This document shows positions 45,127 through 56,783 of a stretch of 64,000 bases of DNA, in pieces; the stretch's first letter is position 1, and each line of letters opens with the position of its first letter. The DNA lies in NCBI GenBank assembly GCA_003184365.1, contig NKYR01000050.1, positions 62,001-126,000 on the forward strand. Reading direction: 5' to 3'. The position numbers and the translations under genes were made by a program. Source of the stretch: Evernia prunastri. Its lineage: Eukaryota; Ascomycota; Lecanoromycetes; Lecanorales; Parmeliaceae. The notes beneath the pieces are model-generated. The model was not told the origin of the DNA and did not search any database. It was given only the letters and a program-made list of their open reading frames with translations.

Positions 45127-46246
45127 GTGGTCCGGTCTTTTCACTTCCTTCACACCCATTTTACACGATAATCCGGAAATTGCTCTCGTGATGTCGATGA
45201 CGGCCTTTTGCGACTAAAGGATTCAGACTTCACGATCATTAGTAGAAGCTGTATAGTAATGTTTATGAGAAACAGAATCGGTCTAATTTTCCGCTCCTTG
45301 CGTAAGGATGATTGAGATAGTCGCGCGGACTCCAGAGGTTCATGAAGCTGGCTGCTAATGGTCTTCTGGTGAAGATCAAAGGAGCTGTTAGAAACAATAC
45401 CAGCGCTCGCCGAAAGGCTTGTCCCTTTCTTGCTTTCGTACATGTTCCGCTGAGAGAGAACCTTCAAATCAATCCGACGATCCGTAACCGCTTTGCACTT
45501 TGTAAAGGGTCGGACTAATCTTGACCTAGCTGCGGGATTGCCGGGGACCGAGTGTATGTTGCGGAAAAAACATAGGTTTGAGTCAAAGGCAACAGCATCC
45601 CGAATGACAGCACTGCCTCGTCTGCAGCGATGAGCTACCTACTTCTCCGCTATGTAGATCACTGGAAACCTGTGCGGCGAGATCTTCAAATTCTTTTCGG
45701 GAAGAAATTGGAGAAGGGAAGACGCTAGGCGTCCTGTCGTGGTAGGAGGTCAACAACTGCATTTTGCATGGCCTGGTAGTGTCTGTCTGAGCGAAGCACT
45801 GATAGACGTACCTTACTCAAAAGGGAAGGCTTTCCGAGGGTAAGGCTAAGATTGAATTAGACTTAGCGGAGCTTTGCTCTTTGAAATGAAATGATCGACC
45901 AGGTCACGTGCACTCCCCCACCAAAGCAATTGCCCACCAACTCTTTCGACTACACAACAATATCATGTCTTCCATAATAGTTCAAATTGAATATAAGTGA
46001 ACTCTATAAATTATAATCAAATACTGATTCGATAGATATAATAAATAACTATTCATCGAATCGCTATCGTTCACAGAAAAATGATTAAATATTCCTTCAA
46101 CATCGCATCTTCGACACTAATCAACAATTCGCAATAGCTATTCTTCATAACGATTTCTTTACAGATTAGATTAAAGAGAGTAGTCAAGTAATTGTGAATA
46201 CGATTCTTGCGAAGCATAAAAAATATATTAAAGACAAAGTTCTTCA
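45127..46246. other. Intergenic, grading into an AT-rich transposon island
   Basis: No gene. From about 45960 to 46240 the sequence becomes strongly AT-rich with TAAATA/ATTATA words, as expected of repeat-induced point mutation or old transposon sequence. No coding remnants recognised there. Confidence 0.4.
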
Positions 46247-46471
46247 TGTTACGGACGTACCCTAGCTGTCAGGTACAAAGGGAGTGTTTATGGCTATGTG
46301 TCAGGCACATAGAGTATTTATTGGTCATTGACACATTCTCATTATCACATAGGCTAGCGGGGATTCTTCCTAGTATTTAAGCGCTCTTCTCCTGTGTACA
46401 TATTCGCTCTTTATCTAGTTGTCTTATTCAATTTACCCCCATTAGACTTGACTCTGGGCACGGTTCTGACA
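46247..46471 (+). repeat. LTR, left copy of a Ty3/gypsy-type element (family A)
   Basis: Begins TGTTACGGACGTACCC and ends GGTTCTGACA, so it has the TG..CA ends of LTRs. It is about 225 bp and nearly identical to 47166-47388. It includes a GTATTTAAGCGCTC stretch that could be the promoter TATA region. Confidence 0.9.
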
Positions 46472-47165
46472 CTACAACTAGATCATCCACCCTTCCGTTC
46501 GTACTGACAAGCGAACAGTAAAAGAAAATTGTCATCGGGACCGTTGTGAAGACGTTTCGACGTCAGATCATTGGGCATCCGGGTGTGGCCTACCTACGGG
46601 CAAAACGAACCATTCGTGGCTAGGACTTGTTGACCACAAGGAAAACCCCTTACGAGGAGGTACTGCTGCATACGTGCAAGCACCCCAGCATTCGTGCAAA
46701 CAACCCCCCTAACAAAAAGAACAAACTTCATTAAAGAACAAAGACTTCTTTCTCCGCTCCGCATCCAACTCCGCCTGGACGTTCTTCCTTAAGCAGTCAA
46801 GAAACCACCCCATCAAGCTGTTACCATTCAAAAGAACACCATTCAAAGCATTACCAGTCTTCGTGGCACCTCAAACGGATAAGAAACGAGTGTGCTAGAC
46901 AGTGACAACATGGCACGAGGAAAAGGTGTTGAGAGTTCAGANTGCGAATTCCACGTGCAGGAAACGAAGTTTCTTGGACTTCTAGTTTCAACAGAGGGTC
47001 TTAAAGTTGATCCATCCAAAGTACGGGCCGTGACGGACTGGGCTACACCTACGTGCCTAAAAGAGACGCAGTCCTTTGTTGGATTTNTTTTATCCTTTCT
47101 GCTCGCAGACGACTCGCAGGCCAATCTACAGCGCTGGGGCATCGCTTGCCTGAGGGGGGGGGTAG
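46472..47165 (+). mobile_element. Internal remnant of a Ty3/gypsy retrotransposon
   Basis: Only about 700 bases lie between the two LTRs, against 5 kb or more in an intact element. At about 46940-47090 the plus strand still codes CEFHVQETKFLGLLVSTEG..VDPSKVRAVTDW and TCLKETQSFVGF, the connection between reverse transcriptase and RNase H of gypsy-type polyproteins. Two N characters (46942, 47086) interrupt it. A purine run (GAGGGGGGGGGTAG) directly before the right LTR fits a polypurine tract. The element is a deletion derivative and cannot act alone. Confidence 0.85.
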
Positions 47166-47388
47166 TGTTACGGACGTACCCTAGGTGTCAGGCACATAGG
47201 GAGTGTTTATGGCTATGTGTCTAGCACATAGAGTGTTTATTGGTTATTGACACATTCCCATTGACACATAGGCTAGCGGGGATTCTTCCTAGTATTTAAG
47301 CGCTCTTCTTCTGTACATATTTCCTCCTTATCTAGTTGTCTTATTCAATTTACCCCCATTAGACTTGACTCTGGGCACGGTTCTGACA
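47166..47388 (+). repeat. LTR, right copy of family A
   Basis: About 223 bp, TGTTACGGACG.. to ..TTCTGACA, differing from the left copy by scattered substitutions and a few single-base indels. The flanking bases of the pair (CTTCA left, GGAGA right) do not match, so there is no clear target-site duplication; nesting or recombination is likely. Confidence 0.9.
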
Positions 47389-47664
47389 GGAGAAGAGCTG
47401 GGGAAGTGCGCCTGTTGCGCAATGGAAATGTGAGGATTCGTGCCTGTTGCACTATCGGAATCTCAGCCATCCCCAGCAAGTGAGCCTGCTACAAGGCATT
47501 CGATTCCAGCGGCCAATATGGCCATTTTTTATTCGATTCTACAGCATGAGAAGATCTGGAGAGCACAGGCAAGAGGCACGTCACTACAGTGCACCGTCTC
47601 CAGATTCTCGGAGGGCATGAAGGAGGCACGTCATGAGGACATGACGATTTGGAGGAGGGGGTAG
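47389..47664 (+). mobile_element. Internal 3' fragment of a second LTR element (family B)
   Basis: This noncoding-looking segment ends in the purine run GGAGGAGGGGGTAG immediately before a family B LTR, which is the arrangement of an element's 3' end. No protein domain can be recognised. The family A element probably inserted into, or recombined with, this one. Confidence 0.6.
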
Positions 47665-47843
47665 TGTCATGGTTCCAGCTCACAACACCATGACTCCTAC
47701 CACTCGGCCGGATCGGGCCTAGCGCGGCTTGGCCCTGCCCATAAATACCGGCCTTCTGCCACCATTAGATCTCCATAGCTATTATTCCGTTCATACCGGA
47801 ATCAATGCATTCAGCTACACNGACTGAGATCCACACCATGACA
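47665..47843 (+). repeat. LTR of family B
   Basis: About 179 bp, starting TGTCATGG and ending CCATGACA, a perfect 8-base inverted repeat at the ends. It includes CCCATAAATACC, a likely TATA region. It is unlike family A. One N lies at 47821. Confidence 0.8.
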
Positions 47844-48152
47844 AGAAGCTAAAATAGAAGTAAAATTCTACTACAAATCGACTTCGAAATAAATAATTTA
47901 TAATCTATTAACGAGATAAATTAAGCTCTGCTAAAAGTTGAAAGATAGTAAGTATTTTAAAAAATAGATATCTTTTCTCTAAAGCATCTCTTATTATTAT
48001 TCTTTTATTCGAAATTCTTCACAATTATAATACGCTTAATAATAATATCGATTCTCTTATACTTCAGACGACGTTTTAATATATTCTTCTTTTATTCACG
48101 ATTTATTTAAATATAGAAAGATAGTTTTATTAAGTATTATAACATTAAAAAG
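47844..48152. other. AT-rich island between two LTRs
   Basis: About 310 bases of strongly AT-rich sequence without coding capacity, typical of transposon DNA decayed by C-to-T mutation. Confidence 0.5.
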
Positions 48153-48371
48153 TGTCATGGACTCAGCCCCACAGCAGGCATAGTGGCCCATCATCACTGA
48201 CAAGGCTGGCCCATAGCGAGCAAGGCCAGCCCTACAGCTCAGCCCTACACTAGCGCGCTGAGCCATGGCCTCATATTTCTACAAGCATGCATTTGTACTT
48301 AGAACCTCATAGTTAGAATTCTATTCACACTACATTCAAATGCTATTCAGTCCTACTTGTAGTCCCTGACA
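48153..48371. repeat. Solo LTR (family C) with 5-bp target-site duplication
   Basis: About 219 bp from TGTCATGGACTCAGCC to TAGTCCCTGACA, with TGTCA/TGACA ends. AAAAG occurs directly on both sides (48148-48152 and 48372-48376), the 5-bp duplication expected of gypsy/copia integration. It is related to family B only in its first nine bases. Confidence 0.8.
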
Positions 48372-48797
48372 AAAAGCGAAATTGAAGAGATATCGATCTG
48401 ACGAAGAGCGAATATAACGTTATCATCTATTTGAGAGCGACGATAACTAATTGAAAAATTATTCGAAATCTCTACTTAATTAACTAAATGATTGCAAAAC
48501 TCAAATAGTTATATACATATGAATTTAGTCATTCGTAATGTCATTGTTAATAAATTTGATGCGGTGGAGGCATTTTGATGTTGGACCGGATTTATCGGAT
48601 TTTAGGGTATTGCATTAGTAGGTGTGTTGTATTAGTAGGTGAATGCGAGTACGGTAAGAAAAGGCTTACCATGTCTTTACAAGTACGGTAACGTATTTCA
48701 TAGCCGCATCAGTACACAGGCACGCGCGTAAATAAATTTGACTCATGATGACTCCTCATAACTTTTAATAGCTCAATATAGAACCTTATAAAGGTAC
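48372..48797. other. AT-rich flank upstream of the glycyl-tRNA synthetase gene
   Basis: The first 200 bases are AT-rich and probably decayed repeat. TATTGCATTAGTAGGTGTGTTGTATTAGTAGGTG near 48608-48643 contains a short direct repeat (ATTAGTAGGTG). The rest should contain the synthetase promoter. Confidence 0.35.
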
Positions 48798-50952
48798 ATG
48801 CGCTCGCTCTATGGTACTTCACGCCATCTCAGTGCTTGCAGAGTCTCGCCCAAATTCACTCTGTCCACGCCTAGAACATTGTCTGCAACAACTTCCAATC
48901 CCAGGTATCAGGTGCCGAGGATTGAGCCCGTCATGGCCACCACCACCACAAAGTCTGGCCAGCCATTAGATCGTCCACAACTGGACTGCCTGCTTCGACG
49001 CCGACTTTTCTACACTCCGGCGTTCGAAGTCTACGGTGGTATTTCCGGTCTTTACGACTATGGCCCGCCAGGCTGCTCGTTGCAAGCAAATATCATTGAC
49101 ACATGGCGAAAACATTTCGTGCTTGAAGAGGACATGTTGGAAGTTGATTGCACAATGCTAACGCCTCACGAAGTACTGAAAACGAGTGGACATGTGGACA
49201 AGTTCGCGGATTTGATGTGCAAGGATCCTAAGACTGGTGAAATTTTCCGAGCAGATCACTTAGTGGAGGAGGTGCTTGAATCAAGATTGAAGGGTGACAA
49301 GGAAGCTCGTGGCCAAAAAGTAGAAGTTGATGAGGAGAAAGAAGCTAAGAAGAAGAGAAAAACCAAAGATACCAAGGCTGTGAAGCTAGACGATGCTGTT
49401 GTCCAGGAGTATGAAGAGGTTCTAGCCAAGATTGACAACTACGGTGGTGATGAGCTCGGGCTTCTCATCACCAAATACAAGATCAAGAATCCTACAACAG
49501 GTGGTGATGTGCTACCTCCCGTTGCCTTCAACCTAATGTTTCAAACCACGATCGGTCCCAGCAGCAACCTTGCCGGCTACCTGCGACCGGAGACGGCTCA
49601 GGGCCAATTTCTCACTTTCCAGAAGCTGCTCGAGTTCAACCAGCAGTCTATGCCTTTCGCCTCTGCCTGCATTGGCAAGTCATTCCGTAACGAAATATCA
49701 CCAAGACAGGGTCTACTTCGAGTCCGAGAATTTCTGATGGCAGAAATAGAGCATTATGTGGATCCAGAAGGTGGCAAAAAGCACCCGCGGTTCCATGAGG
49801 TCAAAAACGTCACCATTGGTCTCTTAGACCGCAAGGTGCAGTTATCGGGCCGCACGGAGGTTACCCACATGACCATTGGCGAAGCTGTTGCTTCAGGCAC
49901 CGTGGATAGCGAAACCCTGGGCTATTTTATTGTGAGAATATATTTGTTTCTGGTACGGGTCGGTGTAGACCCAAAGAAGATGCGTTTCAGGCAGCACATG
50001 GCTAACGAAATGGCACATTATGCCGCTGACTGTTGGGATGCGGAGATACTGACAAGCTACGGGTGGATTGAGTGTGTGGGTTGCGCTGATCGAAGCGCCT
50101 ATGATCTTACGGTTCACTCGAAGAAGACAGGTGCGTCTTTATGTGTTAGAGAGACACGAAGTGAGCCTCTACATATCGAAGAATGGCAGATAGACCTGGA
50201 CAAGAAGAAATTTGGACCCAAATTCAAGAAGGACGGCAAGACCGTGGAAGCTGCAATTGACGCATTGACTCAAGACATGCGCGAGAAGTTGTCCTTCGCT
50301 CTCGAAGATACTGGCAAAATCGAAATTGAGGTCTATGGCGTTGGTGACGGCAAAGTCGAAATCGACAAAGATCTAATCAAGATCGAGAAGCGTACTAGAA
50401 TAGAGCATACTCGCGAGTATACGCCTAATGTCATCGAGCCGGCGTTTGGTATCGGCAGGATACTCTACAGTTTGCTGGAGCATGTCTATTGGTCCAGAGA
50501 GGGCAACGAAAAAAGAGGCGTATGTTGCGTCCCCATTCATCCGAAATGAAATCTAATGCTCCCTATAGGTGCTCTCATTTCCTCCCCCCATCGCACCAAC
50601 AAAAGTCCTTCTGGTCCCACTGTCCGGTCACCAAGATTTTAAACCACTGGTGGGCCGCCTCGGTCAGAAGCTACGCCAACTTGGCATTTCCAACCGTGTC
50701 GATGACTCTTCAGCAAGTATCGGCAAACGGTACTCAAGAAATGACGAACTTGGTACACCTCTTGGCATCACAGTGGACTTCCAGTCAGTTAAGGAAAATA
50801 CATTTACCCTTCGAGATCGTGATAGTATGAAACAAGTTCGTTCGGACGAGGACACGATATGTGCAGCAATCCGAAGCCTTGTGGAGGGCCAGAAGACGTG
50901 GGCGGATGTGCAGAAGGAATTGTCGGAATTCACACAGCAAGAGACCGACTGA
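48798..50952 (+). CDS. GRS1: Glycyl-tRNA synthetase, class II
   Basis: Two exons (48798-50519 and 50569-50952) give 701 residues. It charges tRNA-Gly in cytosol and mitochondria. Family blocks are clear: FYTPAFEVYGGISGLYDYGPPG, CTMLTPHEVLKTSGHVDKFADLM, YLRPETAQGQF, motif 2 at GKSFRNEISPRQGLLRVREF, a charged eukaryotic insertion (KKKRKTKDTK..), motif 3 at PAFGIGRILYSLLEH, and a C-terminal anticodon-binding domain in exon 2 (PPIAPTKVLLVPLSGHQ). Two starts are credible: Met1 begins an Arg/Ser-rich mitochondrial presequence, and Met46 (48933, MATTTTKSG) would give the cytosolic enzyme, so one gene may serve both compartments. Without the 49-base intron the protein would end early, before the anticodon-binding domain. 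Confidence 0.96.
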
Positions 50953-51985
50953 TTCAACCGCCATCACGGATGGACTCAAGCGCGGCGTTGTGCTGTATCG
51001 TATAGCTGCCGTATCCCTGCATTGCGATGCCGAGAAGAGGCGATTTGGGCGGGTAGGGATGATCATCGTCCGCAAGAGCAAAACTGAAGCATTAGAGAGG
51101 TAAGAGGTGAGTGGTGAGTGGTGAGTGGTGAGTGGTGACGGCTGCTCCGGAGAAAGCCATTGGCTACCGTCACTCCAACAGCACATCATGTTTGAGGAGC
51201 TGAATGAAACCGTCGTTCCTGACCCGAGATTCTGGTTGAACCGTGCAATCTAGCCTAAGCGACCAGCGCGCTTAGGCGATGCTGCCCAGAAAGTAGAATG
51301 TACTCCATCCTATCATTGGTCCGAAAGTTCGAGTGATTCATGTCTTTTCTTCTTCTTTCTCCTTTTGGTCTGCCACACTCTCATTGTCTCTAACAAATGA
51401 GGGAAACCTCCGTCAAAGTGAAAGCTTCGAAGTATGCCTTACGATCAAGCTTCAAAATGCGAAGTTGGTGGACGAAGCCAAGGCGAGGGATTAGGTAGGC
51501 CAGGCCTTCGTCTGGCCGTTCCTGGAGCTACTGCAGGCCATGCCACCAGGGTACTGTAGACCTAGAATCGCCTGGAAAAGAAACTTTGTCTAACGTTACC
51601 CGCGAACGTTTTGTCAAAGTGCATCGTTAGAAAGGGGAATGCTTTCATTCATCACAAGTCAGCTTTTGTCCCCGGACTCACACTCTTCTGCCACATCTTC
51701 TCATCCCAGCGGTGATCTGCTCTCCTTTCTATTGTGTCTTATAACTTTTCATCTGCATACACCCTTCATAGAATACACACTCACTTATTCGTTTGTTGTG
51801 TACGGTTTTTATGCTTTCGTTGACACGTCACACAAAGTCTTCCTCAATCGTTCTTGTACTGCAGACGTTCTTTTGTGCAGTCTTCCGTTGCTACCGTGAC
51901 CAGCAGCTCTGTTTTTCTCCTTTTCCTTGTCCCGAAAGGTTCCAGCACTGCATTGAGGTCGGCTCCACTACTTATGATTTGATTT
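50953..51985. other. Intergenic region with a short tandem repeat
   Basis: About 1 kb. A GTGAGTG-type tandem repeat of about five units lies at 51106-51138. From about 51640 onward the plus strand is CT-rich, consistent with the long 5' leader of the methyltransferase gene. No gene called. Confidence 0.35.
51106..51138. repeat. Short tandem repeat, GGTGAGT unit
   Basis: Four to five back-to-back copies of an 8-base GTGAGTGG unit. It is a simple minisatellite-like run with no evident function. Confidence 0.8.
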
Positions 51986-53036
51986 ATGGAGGTAAATGAT
52001 CAAGAACTGGCGCAGATTGAAGACAAGTCTACCATTGAAGGCTTGCCCAGAACCTCATCCGAGCCAGAACATCATTCAGCGTCCGAGGAGTCTAAGTGAG
52101 CTGGGTTCCAAATACTTTTTCGGTATCTCACATCGTGCTAATTCGTTCAGAAATTCCACAGTATCCATCACCGGCAGTCTCGTTGAAGAGCACTTCCAGA
52201 ATGAAAGACGCTATTGTAGCGACACCTATTACATGCCCAATGACGAAGCCGAACAGACTCGCCTTGCCGTCGCCCATCAAGCCTACTTGCTCGCCCTCGA
52301 TGGTCAGTTGAGCTTGGGTCTCATCCCACGGTCTGCCAAACGAATCCTCGACGTTGGAACCGGAACCGGAGATTGGGCAATAGCTGTCGCGGAGCGCTTC
52401 CCGAACGCTGAGATCATTGCTACAGACATCACGAACGCCTTCCAGCCTCCCCGCGCCCCTTGCAATGTCTTCTTCGAGCTCGACAATGCGGAGAATGAAT
52501 GGGCCTATGATGAGCCTTTCGACTTCATCCACATGCGCAATCTATCTGGCGCTTTCTCGAGTTGGAGCGCAATATATGCTGAGGTGTCTAAAAATCTGAA
52601 GCGAGGAGGCTCGTTTGAGGTCGCCGATTGCGGTTGGATACAATTCAAGGAAGACGTTCCGAACCCGAATAGCAGCATCTTCAAATCCGCTGTTCGATCG
52701 GCGGCTGACAGGTCTGGAAGGCCACTCGACTTGGATCACTTGAAGAAGCCTATGTTTGAGGATGCTGGTCTCAGTGTGGTGAAATCTAGGACATTTGATA
52801 TTCCGCTAGGTACATATGATCCACATCCGCAAAAGAAGGCGGCTGGGAAGATGGCGATGATAGCGGCATTAGAGGGCTTGGAGGCAAAAAGTCTACGACT
52901 ACTAACGAAGCATTTGGGGTGGAAAGAAGAGGATGTGCGGAGCCTCTGTGGCAAAGTCCAAGAGGAGGTTATGAGTCCGGATGCACGAGCTTTCATGCCT
53001 GTTCACTTCGTGGTAGCGAGGAAGCTGATGGGATAA
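51986..53036 (+). CDS. LaeA-like SAM-dependent methyltransferase
   Basis: Two exons (51986-52095 and 52151-53036) give 331 residues, starting MEVNDQELAQIEDKS. An uninterrupted frame from 51996 would also give 346 residues, but the spliced form has a more natural acidic N-terminus and a good GTGAGC/TTCAG intron. Class I methyltransferase motifs: ILDVGTGTGDWAIAVAERFP (SAM binding), EIIATDI with the ribose-binding Asp, ELDNAENEWAYDEPFDFIHMRNLSG, and a post-core LKRGGSFEVADCGW. YYMPNDEAEQTRL and the HPQKKAAGKM segment match the LaeA/TAM family. LaeA itself is a nuclear global regulator of secondary metabolism; many paralogues are local enzymes or regulators, so the precise role is open. Confidence 0.88.
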
Positions 53037-53562
53037 TGATGTGACGTTCGAGACGGCCTTACTGATGGATGATGGTTTACGATTGTACGATACGACCCCA
53101 TGAAGACTTGATCGGACATGGTGTACTGGAACTGGTCTTCATAGAAATTTGCTCTCCACTCCCATATCGTAAAGTCATTGTCTTACTCTAGCCGGGCTGT
53201 GGACTTGATGGCTCAAGGAAAAGGACAGAATTCCGGAAAGGACGGCGCCCAGTACCTGAATTCGATGTTGACTAGGTGGAGGAAGAATTGAAGTATAGAT
53301 GATGTTTTGTTTGTTTTGTAACTATCGCATTCATCGTGACAATATGTACGGAGTAGAAATTGGCGTCCTCTAAAAGATCTGCAATTCTCGGCTTGGTGAT
53401 CTGGCTTCCGCATCAGGTACCTACCTTACCCTCGTAACCAACAAAACACGATCTCCCTCAGTCTTGCATCTTTCTTCTCTATATGTTTTTTTTTTTTGTA
53501 TACCTAGTACTAATCCTTTGATTGATCCTCGACCCTACACCTTTATCTCTAATACCTACCTG
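53037..53562. other. Intergenic region upstream of SEC12
   Basis: About 530 bases. A run of ten or more T lies at 53486-53497, within a T-rich stretch before the SEC12 start. No gene called. Confidence 0.35.
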
Positions 53563-55625
53563 ATGGCTCCCCCTCCGATACCCTGCGCCAAGCTCACCCT
53601 AACCTACCCACTTTATGCGGCCGACTTCGACCCGCAAAATAGCGATTTCCTGCTCGTTGGTGGAGGTGGAGGTGAAGGACGGAGCGGAGTAGGAAACAAA
53701 ATAGTAAGTAAATCCACGGTAGACAAAGACCACGCTTACGGTGTTCTGGACAGACGCTGCTCAATACCTCTAAAAGAACCGAGCTGTCAGAGATCGTCGA
53801 CATCGACCTTTCTCGCGATGAAGACTCGGTCACTTCCTTGGCCTACGCGCAATCCACAGAACAATGGGCAACAGCTTTTGCGGGGATCAATTCTTCGACT
53901 GCCGAGCAGCAGAGAGGGAAGAACGAGCACCTGCGATCCTTTCTCTTAGAATATCCGCCTCGGCGAAAAATAGGCGGAGACGGAGAAGACTTGAGGAAAG
54001 AGAAGGCCACAGATTACAAAGGGGAGACCAAGGCATTAGGAAAGGCCTCGTTGTTTACGCCAAGTGCTGCAAAGACGAAGGAAACGTTCCAGAGGGTGCT
54101 GAGACTATCGAAAAAAAGAAAGGACAATGGTCCTAGATTAGGAGCAGTGGCTACTGGGTTGGCGCCAGTTGGGGAAATTGTATTCTTCGCCGCGGATACA
54201 AGTCGACCTGGACCTGATGATATCAAGAGCCGGATCAAGCTTGAGGAGAAACAAGAAGCTGCAGATGTGGACATCGTTGGCCTTGAAGGAGACGATGGCC
54301 AAAAGGAGGGCAAATTCCGTGTCGCCTACTGCACAGACTACGAAGTCTATGTTACAGATGTGGACTACAATAAGAAAGATAATGGTGCAGAGAAAAGCAT
54401 TCAAAACATCCACGGTACTCCTCATCCAGACGCTTTCGCTTCGACCAAGGCTCGGCCGAAATTCCGTTGCCTACGCTTCCTCACTCCTACTCTCCTACTT
54501 CTTCTTCAGAATAAGGTCAACGGCAAAGGGGCGGAGTTGCTCCTGCTCGAAATATCTGGCGTGATCACCCTCCGCAAAAGCCTCCACAAAAAGATCAAAT
54601 CTGCCACCGCCATGTCTGTGGCATTACTTCCCACTGCATCCTACTCACAGATAGATCAACACGCCATCGCCGTTGCTGGCGCTGATAACTCGATTACTAT
54701 CTTGACCATTGACCGTTTCACATCATCTCCCTACGGCAAGGTCAAATTTCGCCCTCACAGCTTCCTCCCCACCGTACATCCGACCTCTATCACCTCGCTC
54801 GCTTTCTCCACATTCAAAACCCCAGGAACACCCTGGAATAAAACATCACCTCAATATCTCAAGCTGGCCTCTACATCCATCGCAAATACCTGTGTTGTCC
54901 ACACACTTCCCCTGACGCCCTACCCAAGTCCACCGCCAAAAGACCAGCCGGCACACTATCTTCTAAAGGCTCCTGTTCGCAGCAGCATCACCCAGAATAC
55001 CTTCTCAGGCCTCGTCGCCCTCCTTGCCATAGCAATTGGCGCGTTCTTTCTGCAAGCGTTCACGGAGATAAGAGGCGGCACTCCAGAATATTTGGGCGCG
55101 AAGGGATGGCTGAGCAAGCCAATTCACGACTGGATTGCTAGACCGTACATGTTTGAAGATGGTTATCTGAGTGCTGCGAGTTCGCAGGCCAAGATCACCT
55201 CAGAGGCCGTAAAGACTTCGCTAAGTGCAGCTTCTGAGGCTGTCCAGACACCAATAGACGCTCTTCACAGCGCAACGGCAAAAGCCCAGAAGAAGCTCGG
55301 TCTACGAGACCTTCTCAAGAGACGAGACATGGGCAGCGATACGTCGGACAATGGGAACGATGGGACGGATATCATTGTCAAGCATTCACCTGGCGAACGA
55401 GGCGAGACTGCTCTATCGGCTGAGCTAAGGGATTCGAATCAGGTGATCGAGGGCGAGCAAAAGGCGAAGAGGTGGGAGGAGCTGAAGGCGCATGAGAAAG
55501 AGACATGGAAGAAGAGATTGATCGATGCTGGGGAGTGGACCGCTGCCGAAGGAGAAAGTGTATTGAAGGGTGTCTTGTTTTCTGGCCTGGCAAATGCTGT
55601 GGGCGGGATTGTTCGTAACGCATGA
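53563..55625 (+). CDS. SEC12: SEC12-type guanine nucleotide exchange factor
   Basis: Two exons (53563-53703 and 53754-55625) give 670 residues. SEC12 sits in the ER membrane and activates Sar1 to start COPII vesicle budding. The N-terminus YPLYAADFDPQNSDFLLVGGGGGEGRSGVGNKI contains the glycine-rich loop of the Sec12 beta-propeller (the K-loop region that contacts Sar1). Further propeller blades are readable (FRVAYCTDYEVYVTDVD, QHAIAVAGADNSITILTID, SITSLAFS). A transmembrane helix follows at about GLVALLAIAIGAFFLQAF, then a luminal C-terminal region of about 190 residues with Ala-rich heptads and a charged end. The two-exon junction (NKI-TLLNTS) keeps the frame. The extended luminal tail is common in filamentous fungi. 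Confidence 0.9.
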
Positions 55626-56242
55626 TAATGGCAGTCCTCGAGAGACCTAGCTCCCATAGCTGAATGCAATCGACATTTAGACTTACTCTAACCACAGTTT
55701 CCGACTCAAGAAAGCTCCTACTGCATGCAAGCTTCGTGGGGGTCCGATTCCTAGTCGATCTGTCGTTACTGTATAGGCTTCGAATCAGGAAATCCCCTGC
55801 AGATGGAACGATTGTCGAGACACCAGGCTTTAAATAAACCTACACAGGCAAGCACCGTGGCGCGCCCAAGATTTGCACATCTAAACAACGAAAGTGCAAG
55901 CGTAATTTGATTGATTGAGTAGCAATTATCTCTCTCTATCCCTATCCCCGGGCCCCTAGTAATATAATATCCTAGAAAAGAACGAAACGGAAACCATCGT
56001 CTAGTCTCCAACGAAGACCGGCCCCGGGGGGTATATCCTCCTCTGCGCTTTCCCAGCCAAATATGAAACAGTCCACGCTCGCACGCACGCATGCATCTCG
56101 ATCCCATCCCCATCCCCATCCTCATCCTCTCCTTCCGCCCTCAACACCCACCCGGATATCACCACCCCTCTCCACAGGCCCCCCCCNCCCCCCCCCCCCC
56201 TCGACCGCCCGCAGTCGTCCCCCCTTCCCCCCCACCCCCCGA
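55626..56242. other. Intergenic region with C-rich low-quality tract
   Basis: About 620 bases. The stretch 56180-56242 is almost all C with an N at 56187, suggesting sequencing or assembly trouble. No gene called. Confidence 0.35.
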
Positions 56243-56507
56243 TCACTCCCCCCCGCGCACCCCAGGCAGCAGCGGCCCGAACTCCATCCGCCGCACGCTC
56301 CCCCTCCCGCGCTCGCCCTTCCCCCGCCTCAACCCGACCTCCCCGTCCCCGAGCAGGTGCGCCCACCGCCTTCCGATGCTGTCCTTCTCCTTGCCGAGCT
56401 CCCGCGCGCACTCGTCCCAGTCGCGCCGGCGCAGGCGCAGCTTGGTCAGGATGAGCGCGACGAGGGCGCTGTCGTCGCCCGTCGTCCATTCCGGCTCTTC
56501 GTCGTCG

Positions 56508-56599
<92 letters not shown>

Positions 56600-56694
56600 G
56601 CCGTCGTCGGGCTGCTGCGCTGGGTGTTGGGGCGGGTGTTGCGATGNCGAGGGCGCTGTCGTCGCCCGTCGTCCATTCCGGCTCTTCGTCGTCG

Positions 56695-56783
<89 letters not shown>

